Assembly: GCA_964017065.1 (NCBI GenBank)
Contig: OZ024787.1
Span: 12,662,434-12,726,433, forward strand
DNA from: Haliclona indistincta
Taxonomy: Eukaryota > Porifera > Demospongiae > Haplosclerida > Chalinidae
Direction of reading: 5' to 3'
DNA length: 64,000 nt
Shown: positions 34,301 to 46,686 of the stretch, piece after piece
Position numbering within the stretch: position 1 is the first letter of the stretch
Layout of the letters: each line of letters begins with the position of its first letter
The notes under the pieces: generated by a model
Told to the model about the DNA's origin: nothing
Databases searched by the model: none
What the model saw: only the letters and a program-made list of their open reading frames with translations
Position numbers and translations under genes: made by a program

Positions 34301-37300
34301 GGGCGAATCAGCGAGTTTGACCCAGAAAGAGAGGAATGGTCTCAGTACGCTCAAAGGCTGCCCCATTTCTTTGCCGCGAATGGTGTCGAGGACGAAACAA
34401 AGAAGAAAGAGATACTCCTCGCTATGGTTGGTCCTGCTACCTTCAAGCTGCTAACAAACCTCGTGGTACCGGATACACCTGGAAAGAAGACGTACGAAGA
34501 GCTTATCGCCGTTTTGAAGACGCACCACAATCCTGAGCCGTCTGAAGTTATCCAGCGACTGCAGTTCTACGCCAGGGACCGCAAGCCTGGGGAGTCCGTC
34601 TCCATGTACGTTGCTGAGTTAAGGCCACGGTCGCTAGCTGTGTACTGTAATTTTGGGACGACGCTCGAGAAAATGTTGAGAGACCGCTTGGTTGGAGGAA
34701 TTAACCGACAGTCGTGTACGGAAACGTTTGCTTCAGGAGAAAGACCTGACTTTCAAGAGAGCACTAGAGATTGCGCAAGCACTAGAAGTTGCAGAGAGAG
34801 ACGAACGGAAGTTGGAACCTGAACCAGTAGTACAGAAGCTGGACAGCAAGCCTCCACGCAACTGGCGTCCAGTGAATCAGCGCAAAGATGACACCGGCAC
34901 GCCAACCTACCAGAAGTGCTACAGATGTGGAAAAACGAATCACAAAGCTAGTAACTGTCGCTTCAAGTCAGCAAAATGTCACAATTGCGGAAAAACCGGT
35001 CATCTGAAAACTGTCTGTCAGCAACCAGTGAAAAAGGACAGAAGAGATTCGGTAAAGAAATTGAAGGATGAAAGAGATAGTCAGTCACCAGAGGAGTACA
35101 CACTTTTTTCTCTTGGAGAGGAGAGCAGTAGAAAACCATTTATCGTAGAGTTGAAGATAGATGATGTATCACTCAGCATGGAGTTGGACACAGGTGCCTC
35201 GCTCTCTATCATGTCAAAGAACACATTTCGTAAACATTGGCCAAGTCGACCGTTAGAGTCTACCACAAGGAAGCTGACGACCTACACTGGAGAGACTATT
35301 GATGTGCTTGGAACTGCGCAAGTGCAAGTCACACACGGAGAGAACTCTGCAGAACTAGAACTGATGATAGTGGACATGGATGGACCTAGCCTTCTCGGAA
35401 GGAACTGGTTAAACAAACTGACTCTGGACTGGAGCACGCTACACTGTCTTCATGATGGACCCCTGGGAGAGTTGCTGAAGAAGCATTCCAGACTGTTCAG
35501 AGAGGAGCTGGGGACCTTGCACGGTTTCCAGGCTAAAATTCATGTTAACCCACATTCTGTTCCCATGTTCTGTAGTGCTCGCTCAGTTCCCTACTCTATG
35601 AGACCACTGGTAGAAGAGGAGCTAGAGAAGCTCGTGTCTCAAGGACTGATCGAACCAGTGACTTATTCGGACTGGGCAGCACCTATCGTGCCAGTACTCA
35701 AGGCTGATAAGAAATCAGTGAGAATCTACGGAGACTTCTCAACTACAGTCAACAAAGCATCTCGTCTCGACAACTACCCCATTCCAATGGTGGAGGACCT
35801 ATTTGCTAAGTTGCAAGGAGGAGCTGTCTTCACCAAGTTAGACATGAGTCAAGCATACCAGCAGTTGTCTTTGGATGAAGAATCGAAGCAATATGTCGTG
35901 GTGAACACTCACAAGGGTCTGTACAGATTTAACCGTTTGACTTTTGGAGTATCGTCGGCTCCAGGAATCTTCCAACGAGCAATGGAGTCACTACTACAAG
36001 ACATACCTTCAGTAGTGGTCTATATCGACGATATCCTGATAACTGGAGCTACCGAGGCAGAACACCTACAGACGTTGAGTAAAGTGCTGGAACGTCTGGA
36101 GTCTGCGGGTCTGACTCTCAAGAAAGAAAAATGTGTTTTCGCCTCAACATCAGTAACCTATCTTGGACACACAATTGATCGAGATGGTATTCATCCTACA
36201 CCAGACAAAGTCCAAGCTGTACAGCAAGCTCCTACTCCAAAGAATGTCACCGAGCTGAAAGCGTTCCTAGGTCTGTTGAACTACTATGGCAAATTTATGC
36301 CAAACCTAGCTACCACCTTGAAACCCTTGTACAACCTACTTCAAGAATCAACCAAGTGGAGGTGGAATGACAAAGAAAAGAAGGCTTTCGAAGCATCAAA
36401 GAAGCTACTATTGTCATCTCAAGTTTTGACACACTATAACCCTGAGCTACAACTTGTCCTAGCGTGTGATGCTTCTCAGTACGGTCTTGGTGCTGTGTTG
36501 TCGCAACGGTATCCAAATGGAGAAGAGAGACCAGTTGGATATGCCTCAAGGACACTGTCCAAGGCTGAACAGAATTATACTCAGATTGAAAAAGAGGGAC
36601 TGGCATGTGTTTTCGGCGTCAAAAGATTTCACTGCTATATTTTTGGAAGATCATTTATCCTCAGTTCGGATCACAAGCCACTCGCCTCTCTGTTCGCGAA
36701 AGACAAGATAGTTCCAGCTCAAGCATCTGCCAGAATCCAACGATGGGCGTTAACATTGGGAATGTATGAGTATGAGTTGATCCACAAGTCAGGAGCTACT
36801 CATGGAAATGCCGATGCTTTGAGTCGCTTACCTCTTCCTGGGAGTGCATCAGAAGAAACCCCACAACCAGCTGAGATGGTATTACTATTCGAAGAACTTC
36901 AGAAGGGACCAGTGACTGCTGAGCAAATCAAGTTATGGACAAGACGAGATCCAGTACTCTCAAGAGTTCAGCAGTTTGTTCTCAAAGGATGGCCCACCGG
37001 TGCTATCGAGAAAGATCTCAAACCCTACTGGCACAAACGCCTCGAGTTATCATCACATGATGGATGCCTTCTGTGGGGAAATAGAGTTGTCGTTCCAGCA
37101 GCAGGTCAAGCGAGTGTATTGGAGGAGTTACACATTGCTCATCCTGGATCATCACAGATGAAACAGATTGCTCGAACTATGGTGTGGTGGAGTGGAATCG
37201 ATAAGGACATTGAACGAACTGTGCAGTCATGTACAACATGTCAGAGTCAACAGAATCTACCGCCAGCAGCTCCTGTACAACCTTGGAGATGGCCGACCAG

Positions 37301-38201
37301 ACCATGGGCTAGACTACATGCCGATTTTGCTGGACCGATACAAGGACACATGCTCCTACTTTTGGTTGACGCGCATTCCAAATGGATCGAAGTATTTCCT
37401 ATGTCAACTATCACTTCCACTGCTACTATTCAGAGTTGCCGCAAACTATTCGCAACTTTTGGAGTTCCTGAAGTACTGGTCACTGACAATGGCCCAAGTT
37501 TTGTGAGTGCTGAGTTTGAACAGTTCCTAAAGAAGAACTCTATTCGTCACAAGACCTCACCTCCCTATCATCCTGCCACCAATGGTCTTGCTGAACGAGC
37601 CGTCCAGACAGTAAAAAAAGGTCTCAAGAAGATGAAGTCTGGTACTCTACAGGACAAATTGTCACGTTTCCTGTTTCGCTATCGCAATACACCACAAAGC
37701 ACCACTGAAGAAACTCCTTCACAGCTTCTCTTAGGGAGAAAGATGAGATCTCCACTAGATGTGATACATCCAGATCTTCAGCGCAAGGTCGAGGAGAAGC
37801 AAGACAAGCATGTGATGCAGTCAAATGACATTCAAGGAGTGGAGACTGGAGATGCAGTCTATGCTCGAAATTTCAGTCGGGACAAAGGTACCAATCCATG
37901 GTTACCAGGAGAAGTGATCGAACTGTTAGGAACAAGATCTATTCTGATCAAGCTCTCAGATGGGAGAACAGTTCGCCGTCACATGGATCATGTGCGTAAG
38001 CGCTTGGCATCACCACAGTTTGATTGGGACACCACCCCTCCACCTGTAACAATCCCGTCTCCGTCAGATGATGCCATGTCTCCACCAGAGGATCAAGTGG
38101 TTACCCCTCCATCAGATCCTACACCTACAGATCCACCTCAAAGACGTTATCCAGTTCGTAAGCGTGGACCGCCCGACTGGTACATTCCATTTGCAAACTA
38201 A
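34301..38201 (+). CDS. Ty3/gypsy gag-pol polyprotein (interrupted)
   Basis: Gag runs from the RecQ insertion (its first codons are at 31965-31979) with a capsid-like region (EFDPEREEWSQYAQRLPHFF). An extra base near 34706 shifts gag into the pol frame (34692-38201). Pol shows two zinc knuckles (CYRCGKTNHKASNC, CHNCGKTGHLKTVC), protease ELDTGASLSIMS, and RT with TKLDMSQAYQQL and VVYIDDILITG. RNase H has LACDASQYGLGAVLSQ. Integrase has an H-H-C-C finger and catalytic Asp/Asp/Glu segments around LHADFAGP, VTDNGPSFVS and NGLAERAV. The tail is Pro-rich. Pol is uninterrupted for 1169 codons. Disrupted gag makes this copy non-autonomous. Confidence 0.92.
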
Positions 38202-38212
38202 GGAGGGAGGAG

Positions 38213-38346
38213 TGTTGTAGACTAAGAGTCTCGGACACTTGTATTTATTTTTACAAGCTATTGTGCACTCTGATTTATATACTGAGTCTCTCATGTATTT
38301 TGGCAGTATGTAATTTAACAATAAGAGATTGTTTTGAGACTCAACA
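38213..38346 (+). repeat. 3' LTR (134 bp)
   Basis: Identical to the 5' LTR at 31802-31935. Directly preceded by a polypurine tract and followed by TCAAC. Confidence 0.92.
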
Positions 38347-39281
38347 TCAACACTATACTGTGAACAAGCCTACACATGAACACACCCATAGCTATAGTGC
38401 CATCACAGCAGTGTTATTGTACTAACCTGTGGTGGTTCATATATTGCAGCTACAAGTAATAGTTAACTCCCGGTCTCTGAGGCGATACGGGATATATACC
38501 GAGGTGGTTAATTATGCTGTCCGAGGGCGGAGGTATTATCCCGATCGCCGAAGAGACCGGGAGTTAACTGACTTGTACCCAACCACCAGTCTTCTTGTGG
38601 TGTTTGTAGCTGCTGTAGCTGTTCTGTAGCTTGTAAGCGAAGATCTACGAGCTGTTCTGTAGCTTGTAAGCGAAGATCTACGAGCTGTTCTGTAGCTTGT
38701 AAGCGAAGATCTACGAGCGGAAGGGAGCCCAGGGCACTCGCCTCCAAGCGCACACTCGCCAGGTCTATAATGGCGAACACCCGTGTTCAAGTTGGGCGAC
38801 AAACGAAGCCTGGCGTCAACTTTTGTGCAGCTAAAACGCACGGTAACTTGGCTTTCAGGCAGCAATGCTGGCTGACCTTTCCCAAAGGTTAACACGTGCG
38901 CCAATAAATTATTGATAATTTATTGACGATGGCCCACTAGTATCTGCTATTTTGTGGGGTATAAAGCTCCACGCACTTTCTCCGGGTGGGCAGGTGTGGA
39001 CAAAGGACTAGTGCCACTTTGCCACTTCCTGGAAAATATCCATATTGGCCTGGTTTAACTTTGATATCCTGGAAAATATCCATATTTCCCTGGGTATATG
39101 GGATATATACCATGCCATTTTCCTTTGATCTTTGGGTGTGGTGGGGTACCTCTTCATACTGCTCATAGCGACCGATCAGAAACCCCACCCCCTGAGCCCC
39201 TCCTGACTGTCTCCATCCCTCCAGGAACTTGTCAACAATAACAGAATCTTCAAACATGACATTATCAACATGACGATATGG
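38347..39281 (-). pseudogene. NPLOC4: NPL4 copy B exons 6-7 and start of exon 8
   Basis: Exon 6 (39146-39281) reads PYRHVDNVMFEDSVIVDKF, then LEGWRQSGG and GRYEQYEEV. The frame then enters repeat Y and resumes at 38458 with VAAIYEPPQ, ending at a GT donor at 38426. Removing Y leaves the two halves joined at TAC in frame, so they form one exon cut by the insertion. Exon 8 begins at 38357 and is cut by the LTR element. Confidence 0.82.
38459..39145 (-). mobile_element. Repeat Y, copy 1 (687 bp), inserted in an NPL4 exon
   Basis: Flanked by TAC on both sides. It contains, in element orientation, a paired CCTGGAAAATATCC-type motif, a 33-bp tandem repeat (three units around GTAGATCTTCGCTTACAAGC) and a palindromic end with TTAACTCCCGGTCTCT in both orientations. 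A second, inverted copy spans 39703-49611. A 122-codon frame (MAHVLTFGKGQPALLPESQV) is kept in both copies but lacks recognisable domains. Class unknown. Confidence 0.7.
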
Positions 39282-39357
39282 CTAGAGAGGGAGAGTGGGT
39301 GGGAGAGTGGGAGGGAGACTGGGAGAGAGGGTGGGAGGGAGGGAGGGAGAGGGAGGG

Positions 39358-39388
<31 letters not shown>

Positions 39389-39395
39389 GTGAGTT
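39270..39395. repeat. GA-rich tract joining NPL4 introns 2 and 5
   Basis: Imperfect (GA)n/GGGA tract directly beside exon 6 of copy B. In copy A the equivalent GA tract lies before exon 3. Exons 3-5 are therefore deleted in B, with one end in this tract. Confidence 0.8.
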
Positions 39396-39426
39396 CAGTT
39401 GATGAGTGGTGTGTGTGTCTCAGTAC

Positions 39427-39567
39427 AGTTGAGGGTCTCTGTCTCGGTATATTAATCCATCTCTCTTCTTCAGTAATTGATCGATCTCATCCTCCATCGT
39501 ATCCTTGGTCGTCTCTTGCTGTAGACCACGCCCACTAGTCTCTGAAAGATACAACGTGTCCCCATGC
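39427..39567 (-). pseudogene. NPLOC4: NPL4 copy B exon 2
   Basis: Matches exon 2 of copy A closely (RHGDTLYLSETSGRGLQQET, then EDEIDQLLKKRDG and RDRDPQL). Canonical CAG acceptor; the donor is GTACTG as in copy A. Upstream, exon 1 lies 12.6 kb away beyond the nested insertions. Confidence 0.88.
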
Positions 39568-40011
39568 CTGTTTAAGACAAAAGAATGATCACGTGACAAA
39601 CTAGACAAGTCACGTGCACTACCGTAACTTGATAGGAATTTTTTTTTTTAATCTATACAAACAAGCCTTTATTTTTTAACACAATAATAATACAATTTGT
39701 ACCTCACCACACCCAAAGATCAAAGGGAAATGGCATGGTATATATCCCATATACCCAGGGAAATATGGATATTTTACAGGATATTAAAGTTAAACCTGGC
39801 CAATATGGATATTTTCCAGGAAGTGGCAAAGTGGCACTAGTCCTTTGTCCACACCTGCCCACCCGGCGAAAGGGGTAGGTATAAAACGCGGAACGTGGAA
39901 TGGAATGGAACGGTGGAATGGAATATGGAATGGAACGCCAAACGGCAAAAAAAACCTGAAGGACACTTGATTTGACTTGAATCATAGCCTAGAGGTCACT
40001 TCTATTATGCC

Positions 40012-41250
40012 ACGCGGTAGCAGTGGCATATTTAGGGTTGGGCGGAAAATAAGATGGCGGCTACACTTAGGCTTAACGAAATAATTCACGTTTATCTTGG
40101 CTGTTGACGACATCAGGGGTATTTTAACTACCTAGGGGCTATCCTGAGAGGTAAGCGCTTACAATGAGTCTACTAATAAAGACTATAAGGTCAGTTGCTA
40201 TGGGCATGACAAGATGGCGTCTCGCCTGGAGGCACTACTACGGCACTGCCATATCTTCGCCGTACGAGCGTTTCAAGCTAATCTAACGTTCCGAAGCTCT
40301 TTGCACGATTTTTGCGATTACAACGAGACCTTTAGAAGCAAAAGAAACCAGGTTTAAGGTGGTAAACCAGAGTTCACGTGGTCACCCGTTTGTTCATCTT
40401 CTTCTTTCTTTCTTCTTCTTCTTCTTATTCTTCAGCGAGTCTAGCACAGTAGTGAGCGAACCAAACGCAACTAAACGTACACAGAAGCAACGCTACCTAT
40501 GACCATCAGTGCACCTGACATCTATTTCAGCCTAAAACATTGGGAGAAGCGAGTAATTCCAGAAAAACAGTGATTTTTGGTCCATAACAGACTCCATTCC
40601 ATGCTTCTGCTTGAACTCCGTTACTAGGTTACGCCTACTCGCGCACGCCCGTGTATGTAACAATTCTAATACAAGCGCACCTTAGTACAAATGGCTTGGA
40701 ACGCGAGTGCTGCTAGCCTTCTACTAGCAGTGTTCACTGCAGACAATGAGCAAATCTTCACTGATTTGCCTGTCAGGCTTGTTAAGAAAGGTAGCTTAAG
40801 CTAAGCTAATGTTGCATGGTCTGTGTTGCATGTAGTGCAGAGCCGAATGCAACGGTGCATATGCATCAGTTCACTCCGCGCATCCAGTAAAATACATGTG
40901 TACTGTTCTCTTTACAGTAACACTGTATTAACATAAGTGCCAACTAAGTCATTAATAAATAAAAAGAAAAGAAACAAGTAATAAAAACATTTTAACCAAA
41001 ATGCAAGAGATTTAGGGTTGGTACATTTATCGAAAAAGTATGGAAACAAGATTTTGAGGATTGTAACAATAGCAGTATAATGCTACTTCCCTAAATTAAC
41101 TGCTTTCGATAGTTGTGGTTAATTTAATAGGGAGGTAGCATTATACTGCTATTGTTACAATCCTCAAAATCTTGTTTCCATACTTTTTCGATAAATGTAC
41201 CAACCCTAAATCTCTTGCATTTTGGTTAAAATGTTTTTATTACTTGTATA
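40012..41250. mobile_element. Hairpin-headed, foldback-tailed element, copy 2
   Basis: Starts with hairpin TATGCCAC / GTGGCATA, then TTTAGGGTTG and AAGATGGCGGCTAC, a CTT-rich tract at about 40398-40432 and the motif AGAAGCGAGTAATTCC shared with copy 3. It ends in a long inverted repeat with arms 40974-41088 and 41130-41247. Sits inside element X. Confidence 0.65.
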
Positions 41251-42134
41251 GGTAGAGTTGGCCAACGTAGTCTGATCTGTGTTCTGCCTCAAATACTAGC
41301 TCTAGCTCACGTGCCACTCGCTCAGGCTCATCGTGTGCAGACTACTGAATCAAGTTCACAGGAATCATAGCTCTCTTTGTGACGGAGTGAAACTCAACCC
41401 TTAGCTTAGGTCACCATATCGATGCATAACATGACTTATCACCGTTGTTTGTATCCAGGCAGCATGTACGCCGGTGCAACAAGGGGGTGTGGCTGTGGGT
41501 GTATGCGAGTATGTTTACAGCTAGCAAGCTGTTGATAGAACGTTAACTTAGTTCCAGAGCAAAGATCAGTGTGCGCTGTTAGACTAAACTCTGCCTGTAC
41601 AGTAAGTGAGTTTAACCTCTGATTCATTTCTTATGATTTACGCTCAAGCAGAAGTCTCAGGCTGAGCTGCTTGCACTAGTCTGACACCAGCTATATCAAT
41701 GCGTCTCACACTCCACCACTCTCCACTCCTTGCGTGCAGCAGTACGCAAGTCAAAGCAAGTGTCCTTTTTCTTTTCAAGTCGAAATTTGGCTGTTTTCTT
41801 TACTGTTTCACTGTTTGACGTTCCATTCCATATTCCATTCCGCGTTCCATTCCATTCCACGTTCCGCGTTTTATACCTACACAACCAAAACAAGGTCTCC
41901 GTATCAAGGACGTAATCTATAATGATACCGCGTTGTAGCATATCCCTTGTATCAGAACTTTCCGGTAATCGAATGTAACAGCCTTGTACTAACAGCAGTG
42001 TTACCGTAACTATATCAGTGCTGTATCTGGCTTCGCCTCTGTTTCATACTGTAAGATCAGGTCTGAATCATCATTGTATCTATCCTGTATCACGCATTTA
42101 AATTTCATGTATATATTATACTGTACAAAAAATA

Positions 42135-45100
42135 TTATTGATTCATACAAAAAACATTTAAACAATACAAGTGATTGGTTTCAAAATTATGAACATATTG
42201 TAGCTTGTCTAAAGTAACTTCCTCCCGCTCAACAATGACAGAACCACTGTTCACAAAGTCGCATGACTCGTCACACTCATGTACAAAAGATACTTCTGCT
42301 TTAACTGAGGTAGATGGCATCAGCTTGAAGTTAGTGGTGATCGAATATAAAGGACAGTCTAGATTGTTTACTACACCTGCCATACCCTCCATCTGCTGTA
42401 CCAAACACACCTTGTCGTTCTTGTACTTTAAACCAAGTACAAACATTCCATACATCACCTAGTCAAGAGAAAATCTAGAATAGTAATAAAACCTTCTGGA
42501 TGATGTAACAAACCTCAGTGCCCCCTCCTAGTTTGATGAAAGAACCATTGTGAGCCATTTGACCAACCTGCGTCATCACTCCACCATACACAAAAACAAG
42601 AGCACTCAATGGTACATGTTCCGGTAGAAACAGCATGGAAGCGGAACACAGACCAGCTATATCAGTTGATACACCTTTTGCCACAACACTCACTTCTCCA
42701 AGCACCATTTGTCGAGTATGCTACATAAGAATATTGCGTAATATTAATTACATTATTTTCTCTGTGCATTAATATTACCTTCAATAGACGTAGTGAACCT
42801 GGTTGAAATATATCTTTGTCGTGGTGAAGGGTTCTAAGAGGGATACTGTTTACAAAGTGTTGAACAGTACTTTGTGAGTATAGCTCCTGTAATCCTGCTC
42901 CACTACTATAATTATACAAGCACTATTATATTGATTATGCTCGAGAACATAAGGTTACCTTTGTTTACCATCCAGAGACCCACCATCGCCAAGAAAACGA
43001 AGGTGTTCTAACACATCGAAACAATTCGCAATGTCCTTGCTTGGTGATTGGCGATTACCAAACACATTGAATGTACGTAAAATAGAATTGAATGCCTCAC
43101 CTCTACAGTCATAAGATGTGCATCATAACAGTTATACATCATGCATTTATCTTACCTTTCAGTGTTAAAAGCAGAAGTAGGCCCAAACTCAATCATGTTA
43201 TCTACTAAATGTAAGAGAAGGTGAATCTTCGGCTTTTTAAGCATGTCAGGAAAAGCCACTCTGACTGCTTCAACAAATTCAACACAAACACTATGACAGC
43301 TATCTTTGTTCTTGGTAGAAAAGGGAGTGATGTAGGCAATCTGAAATACCTTTACACAAGTATTATAAAGCATTCTTAGCACAAAGTGTATTAACCTTAG
43401 AAAGGCAAAACCAAACTTGGAACTGCTCATCATTGAGATAGTCCTGAACAAGAAAGATTGCCACCTGAAAAAAATCATACATAATAATTATCATTATTAT
43501 TATTACTACCTGCATCCATGCTTTAAAATCTCGGCCAACAAATGAGCGATAATTTCTGGTGAGATTCCCCAAGACCTTTTCATCAATTCCTGACAAGGGG
43601 AACGCTTGCAAACGAGCATGAAGTTTTTTCTTATCTTCAGCAGAAAGAGAAGCCATAAGCATATGGAGAAGATATTTACACGGACCCAAAAGGATCGTGT
43701 GAAGAGTCTCAACAGGAGTCGACCTAATACATGTGCATGATTTGTGCCTAATTGTCAACATACTATAATTAACTAACCTGTACAAGTCACATGGAAGTGA
43801 CAGTAAATAATTGGTGCTTTCTCTTAACCCACATTCTTTTCTTGCCTCAATCTTCTTGTTTTCCGAGGTCTTCGCTTTGATATTCTCAATAATATTATTT
43901 GTTTCAGTGAAATTTCTTTTGTTCTAAGCTGAGCGACAGAGTCCGGTGCAATGTCCTTGTCAGTCTATTGATGTACATAATCAGGAGAACATGAACTGTT
44001 ATAAGGTACAACTTCGGTGTCATCAGAATAACACTTAATTACGCATTTCTGCTATTACAAAAATATTTTGCATCACATTATGAGTAGCACTTTCTTCTCA
44101 GCGCTTTCAATGGCTTATATACGAGGTCTTTCCTTGCTTGAGCACACACCAACAATATGCGTGTTCATAGCATTCTCTGTCACTAAGCAAAAAGTATCAG
44201 TGATCAGCTTGGAGTGTGTGTTTACAAAATGCTACATCTCACAAGCACAAAACTTCAAAATAAGGACTGCTTTTGATGGCACCGTTTACAGTTGCATGTT
44301 CCTTTCGTTCATAATGCTCCTGATATAACACATAATTTTATTATACTTCTATTGAGTTATCCTACCCTACTTTAACAAAGCTCACCAAACAAATCCTACA
44401 AAACTTCTTTGCAGTCGAGCCCATGATTGAGTATTTCAGATGCTCGTGGGTTATCGCCAATAAAGATCAAAACAGGAGCAAACACTCTGACCTGCTTTTG
44501 AAGGTGAGCATCAAAAGCCTTAATACCACGCTGCTCAAGAAGGAGAAGGTCACCAACAATTGGAGCACTTATTTGCATGCAATCGGCCCGATTAGAACAG
44601 GCAATGAAGTGGATATTAGACAGCTTAGAGTTTTCATGACGAGGAAGACCAGCCAAAAGAAGGCACCAATAATCGAATTTATTCCACTTTTTACTTCTGT
44701 TACCGCTTGTGTCATCAGAGTAGATAATCAACGGGCAAACAATAGTTGGCAAATCGCTTCTATCTTCACAAGTTGCTGTAAACCTTGAATAAATCTGCAT
44801 TAAGAATAGTTGGTTTGCAATACATGCATACAAAAAAGTGTATAGTAAGTACCTCATGGCTCATTGTATTCATGGCTCCATTTGGTGAGCATTCCATAAT
44901 TATAGCTGGTGGTATACTTTCTTGTACAAAATTCATCGAAGTGAAGATTTTGTCAGCAAGCACATGTGCAGCAGGGTCACAGTACATGTAGTTAACATGG
45001 TTGTTAAACCTATACTTGTTGCGTAAAGCGTAATACATTAATTTATCACTTACTGAACAAACTGAGACAATGTAGGAAGGCAGTGCACTAAAGCAAAAGG

Positions 45101-46383
45101 TTCACTATGTCCGACCTGCACGCACACATATTACAACATGTCAAAAAACATCAATATACTAGTGACGTAACTATTGTATTCATATGAAACTAACCATTTC
45201 AACAAACTTCAATATCTTGCCAATAGTAGTACCGTACAAGGTATGTGTGAAGGTGACGAAGTCGTTGACATAAAATAATGTCCCCGAAATGTCCACCATG
45301 GATGCTTGAAAGCGGGGGTCATTTTTCCACCTTTCACCATGATATATCTCTCTATAAAAATTATTATATTGAAGGTAATATTAAAAATCAACGTACTGAT
45401 AAAATTCAGAGCCGTAAACAGGCAATCTGTGAAGCATCTTCGCAACACTTGGCATGCCAAGACACATTCTCAGTATGTGTGATGGACGTCGCATATGGAA
45501 AGGTATTCCTCCATCGGTATAATGCTATTATCATTGTACATGAAAAAACACGTATATTTGTATTGAAGTATATATACCTTTTGTGGGACTTCAGATTCAG
45601 GCAGTGCAAATTTTTTTACATCACTAAATGAAGGAACAATGACAGACTGTGTCTGATGCAATAGATACCAGATGAATGTCAGAGTAGACTCGCCCTACAA
45701 TGCATAAAAGAATGTCATAACTACAAGTCAATCCAATGTGTAATAACAGACCACACGATGTGGACTATGCATTAGCATATAGAGGAGAGCAAACAGCTTT
45801 GAAGGGAATGGAGTGAAGTCGGAATACTTCTGAACAGTTTGAAAAACTGCCACAAAGTCTAAAGCAGCAACCATACGCATCAAATTAATTTAATTGCCAA
45901 AGTATAATTATCTTACCTATGTGTTCGTCTTCATCGCCATCATGATTACTTTCTTCGGGTGTGAATAAGTCGAATGCCATGTCTTCATCACTACTAAATT
46001 CATCTCCATCTTTACCCACATTTGTAATGCTCTCTGCATGTGTATGTTCCTGTAGCACATTTAAGTATCCTGTCTCAAAATCATTTCTCGAGCATGATGA
46101 GCCACTGGCTTCCTGTATTTATAACATTCACAAGAGTACAGCAGCCATAGTATGTATGAACCTGTAGCAACAACGAAGTAGATGTTGTCCTTGGAGCACA
46201 CTTTAACAGCTTCTCAAAGCGTTTGTGGCTCGCTGTCGTATAGTGACGATCAAGCTTGGACTTGAATTCAAATGAGACATTGCAAATATTGCAGTAGTAT
46301 TCTAAAGTCAAATAATAAGATGGGAATGTATACATGTAAGTAAAGATCATCTCACTTGATAACTGGGCACTATTAGCAGCCAT
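42135..46383 (-). CDS. TNP2-like (EnSpm/CACTA) transposase, multi-exon
   Basis: Minus-strand exons begin near 46383 (MAANSAQLS) and continue with a C2H2 finger (CNICNVSFEFKSKLDRHYTT, then ASH). The transposase core has YSDDTSGNRSKKWNKFDYWC (44396-44857), the usual TNP2 block, followed by VGDLLLLEQRGIKAFDAHL. Further exons carry RSTPVETLHTILLGPCKYLL (43363-43785), KPKIHLLLHLVDNMIEFGP (43152-43478) and a C-terminal region (42135-42919). Introns of 50-100 bp have GT/AG borders. I did not resolve every junction, so intactness is uncertain. The protein would cut and join the CAC ends. Confidence 0.75.
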
Positions 46384-46686
46384 TCTGATCACATAAACGC
46401 ACCGAGTTATAACATTAGCAGCAATCCACACGTGCACACGTGCATGCAAACATTTGCTCACGTGAGTCCGCTTTTTCTTGCTGGTGCATTGCTGTGAGCG
46501 TGAACATTCTGTGCAGGCTAAATATGCTATCTTACAGGCCTCGAGGGTCTGTGCAACGAAGAGGCAAGTTTTATAATACATTAATAATGACAATGTTTAT
46601 ACAGATAATGATAGTTGTTACAACTTTCAAAACAGGGCAGCATGCTAGTGCTAGTAGAGCGATCCCATATTCTCGCCCCAGTACTA

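Larger units (their letters stand above)
31797..38351 (+). mobile_element. Ty3/gypsy LTR retrotransposon with very short LTRs, inserted in NPL4 exon 8
   Basis: Two identical 134-bp LTRs (31802-31935, 38213-38346) start TGTTG and end CAACA. The 5-bp duplication TCAAC flanks the element (31797-31801, 38347-38351). A purine tract AAGGAGGGAGGAG precedes the right LTR. It carries gag and pol. A RecQ-bearing DNA transposon (31980-34292) sits just after the fifth gag codon, so the gag start at 31965 is cut off. Identical LTRs indicate recent insertion, with the RecQ element arriving later still. Confidence 0.93.
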
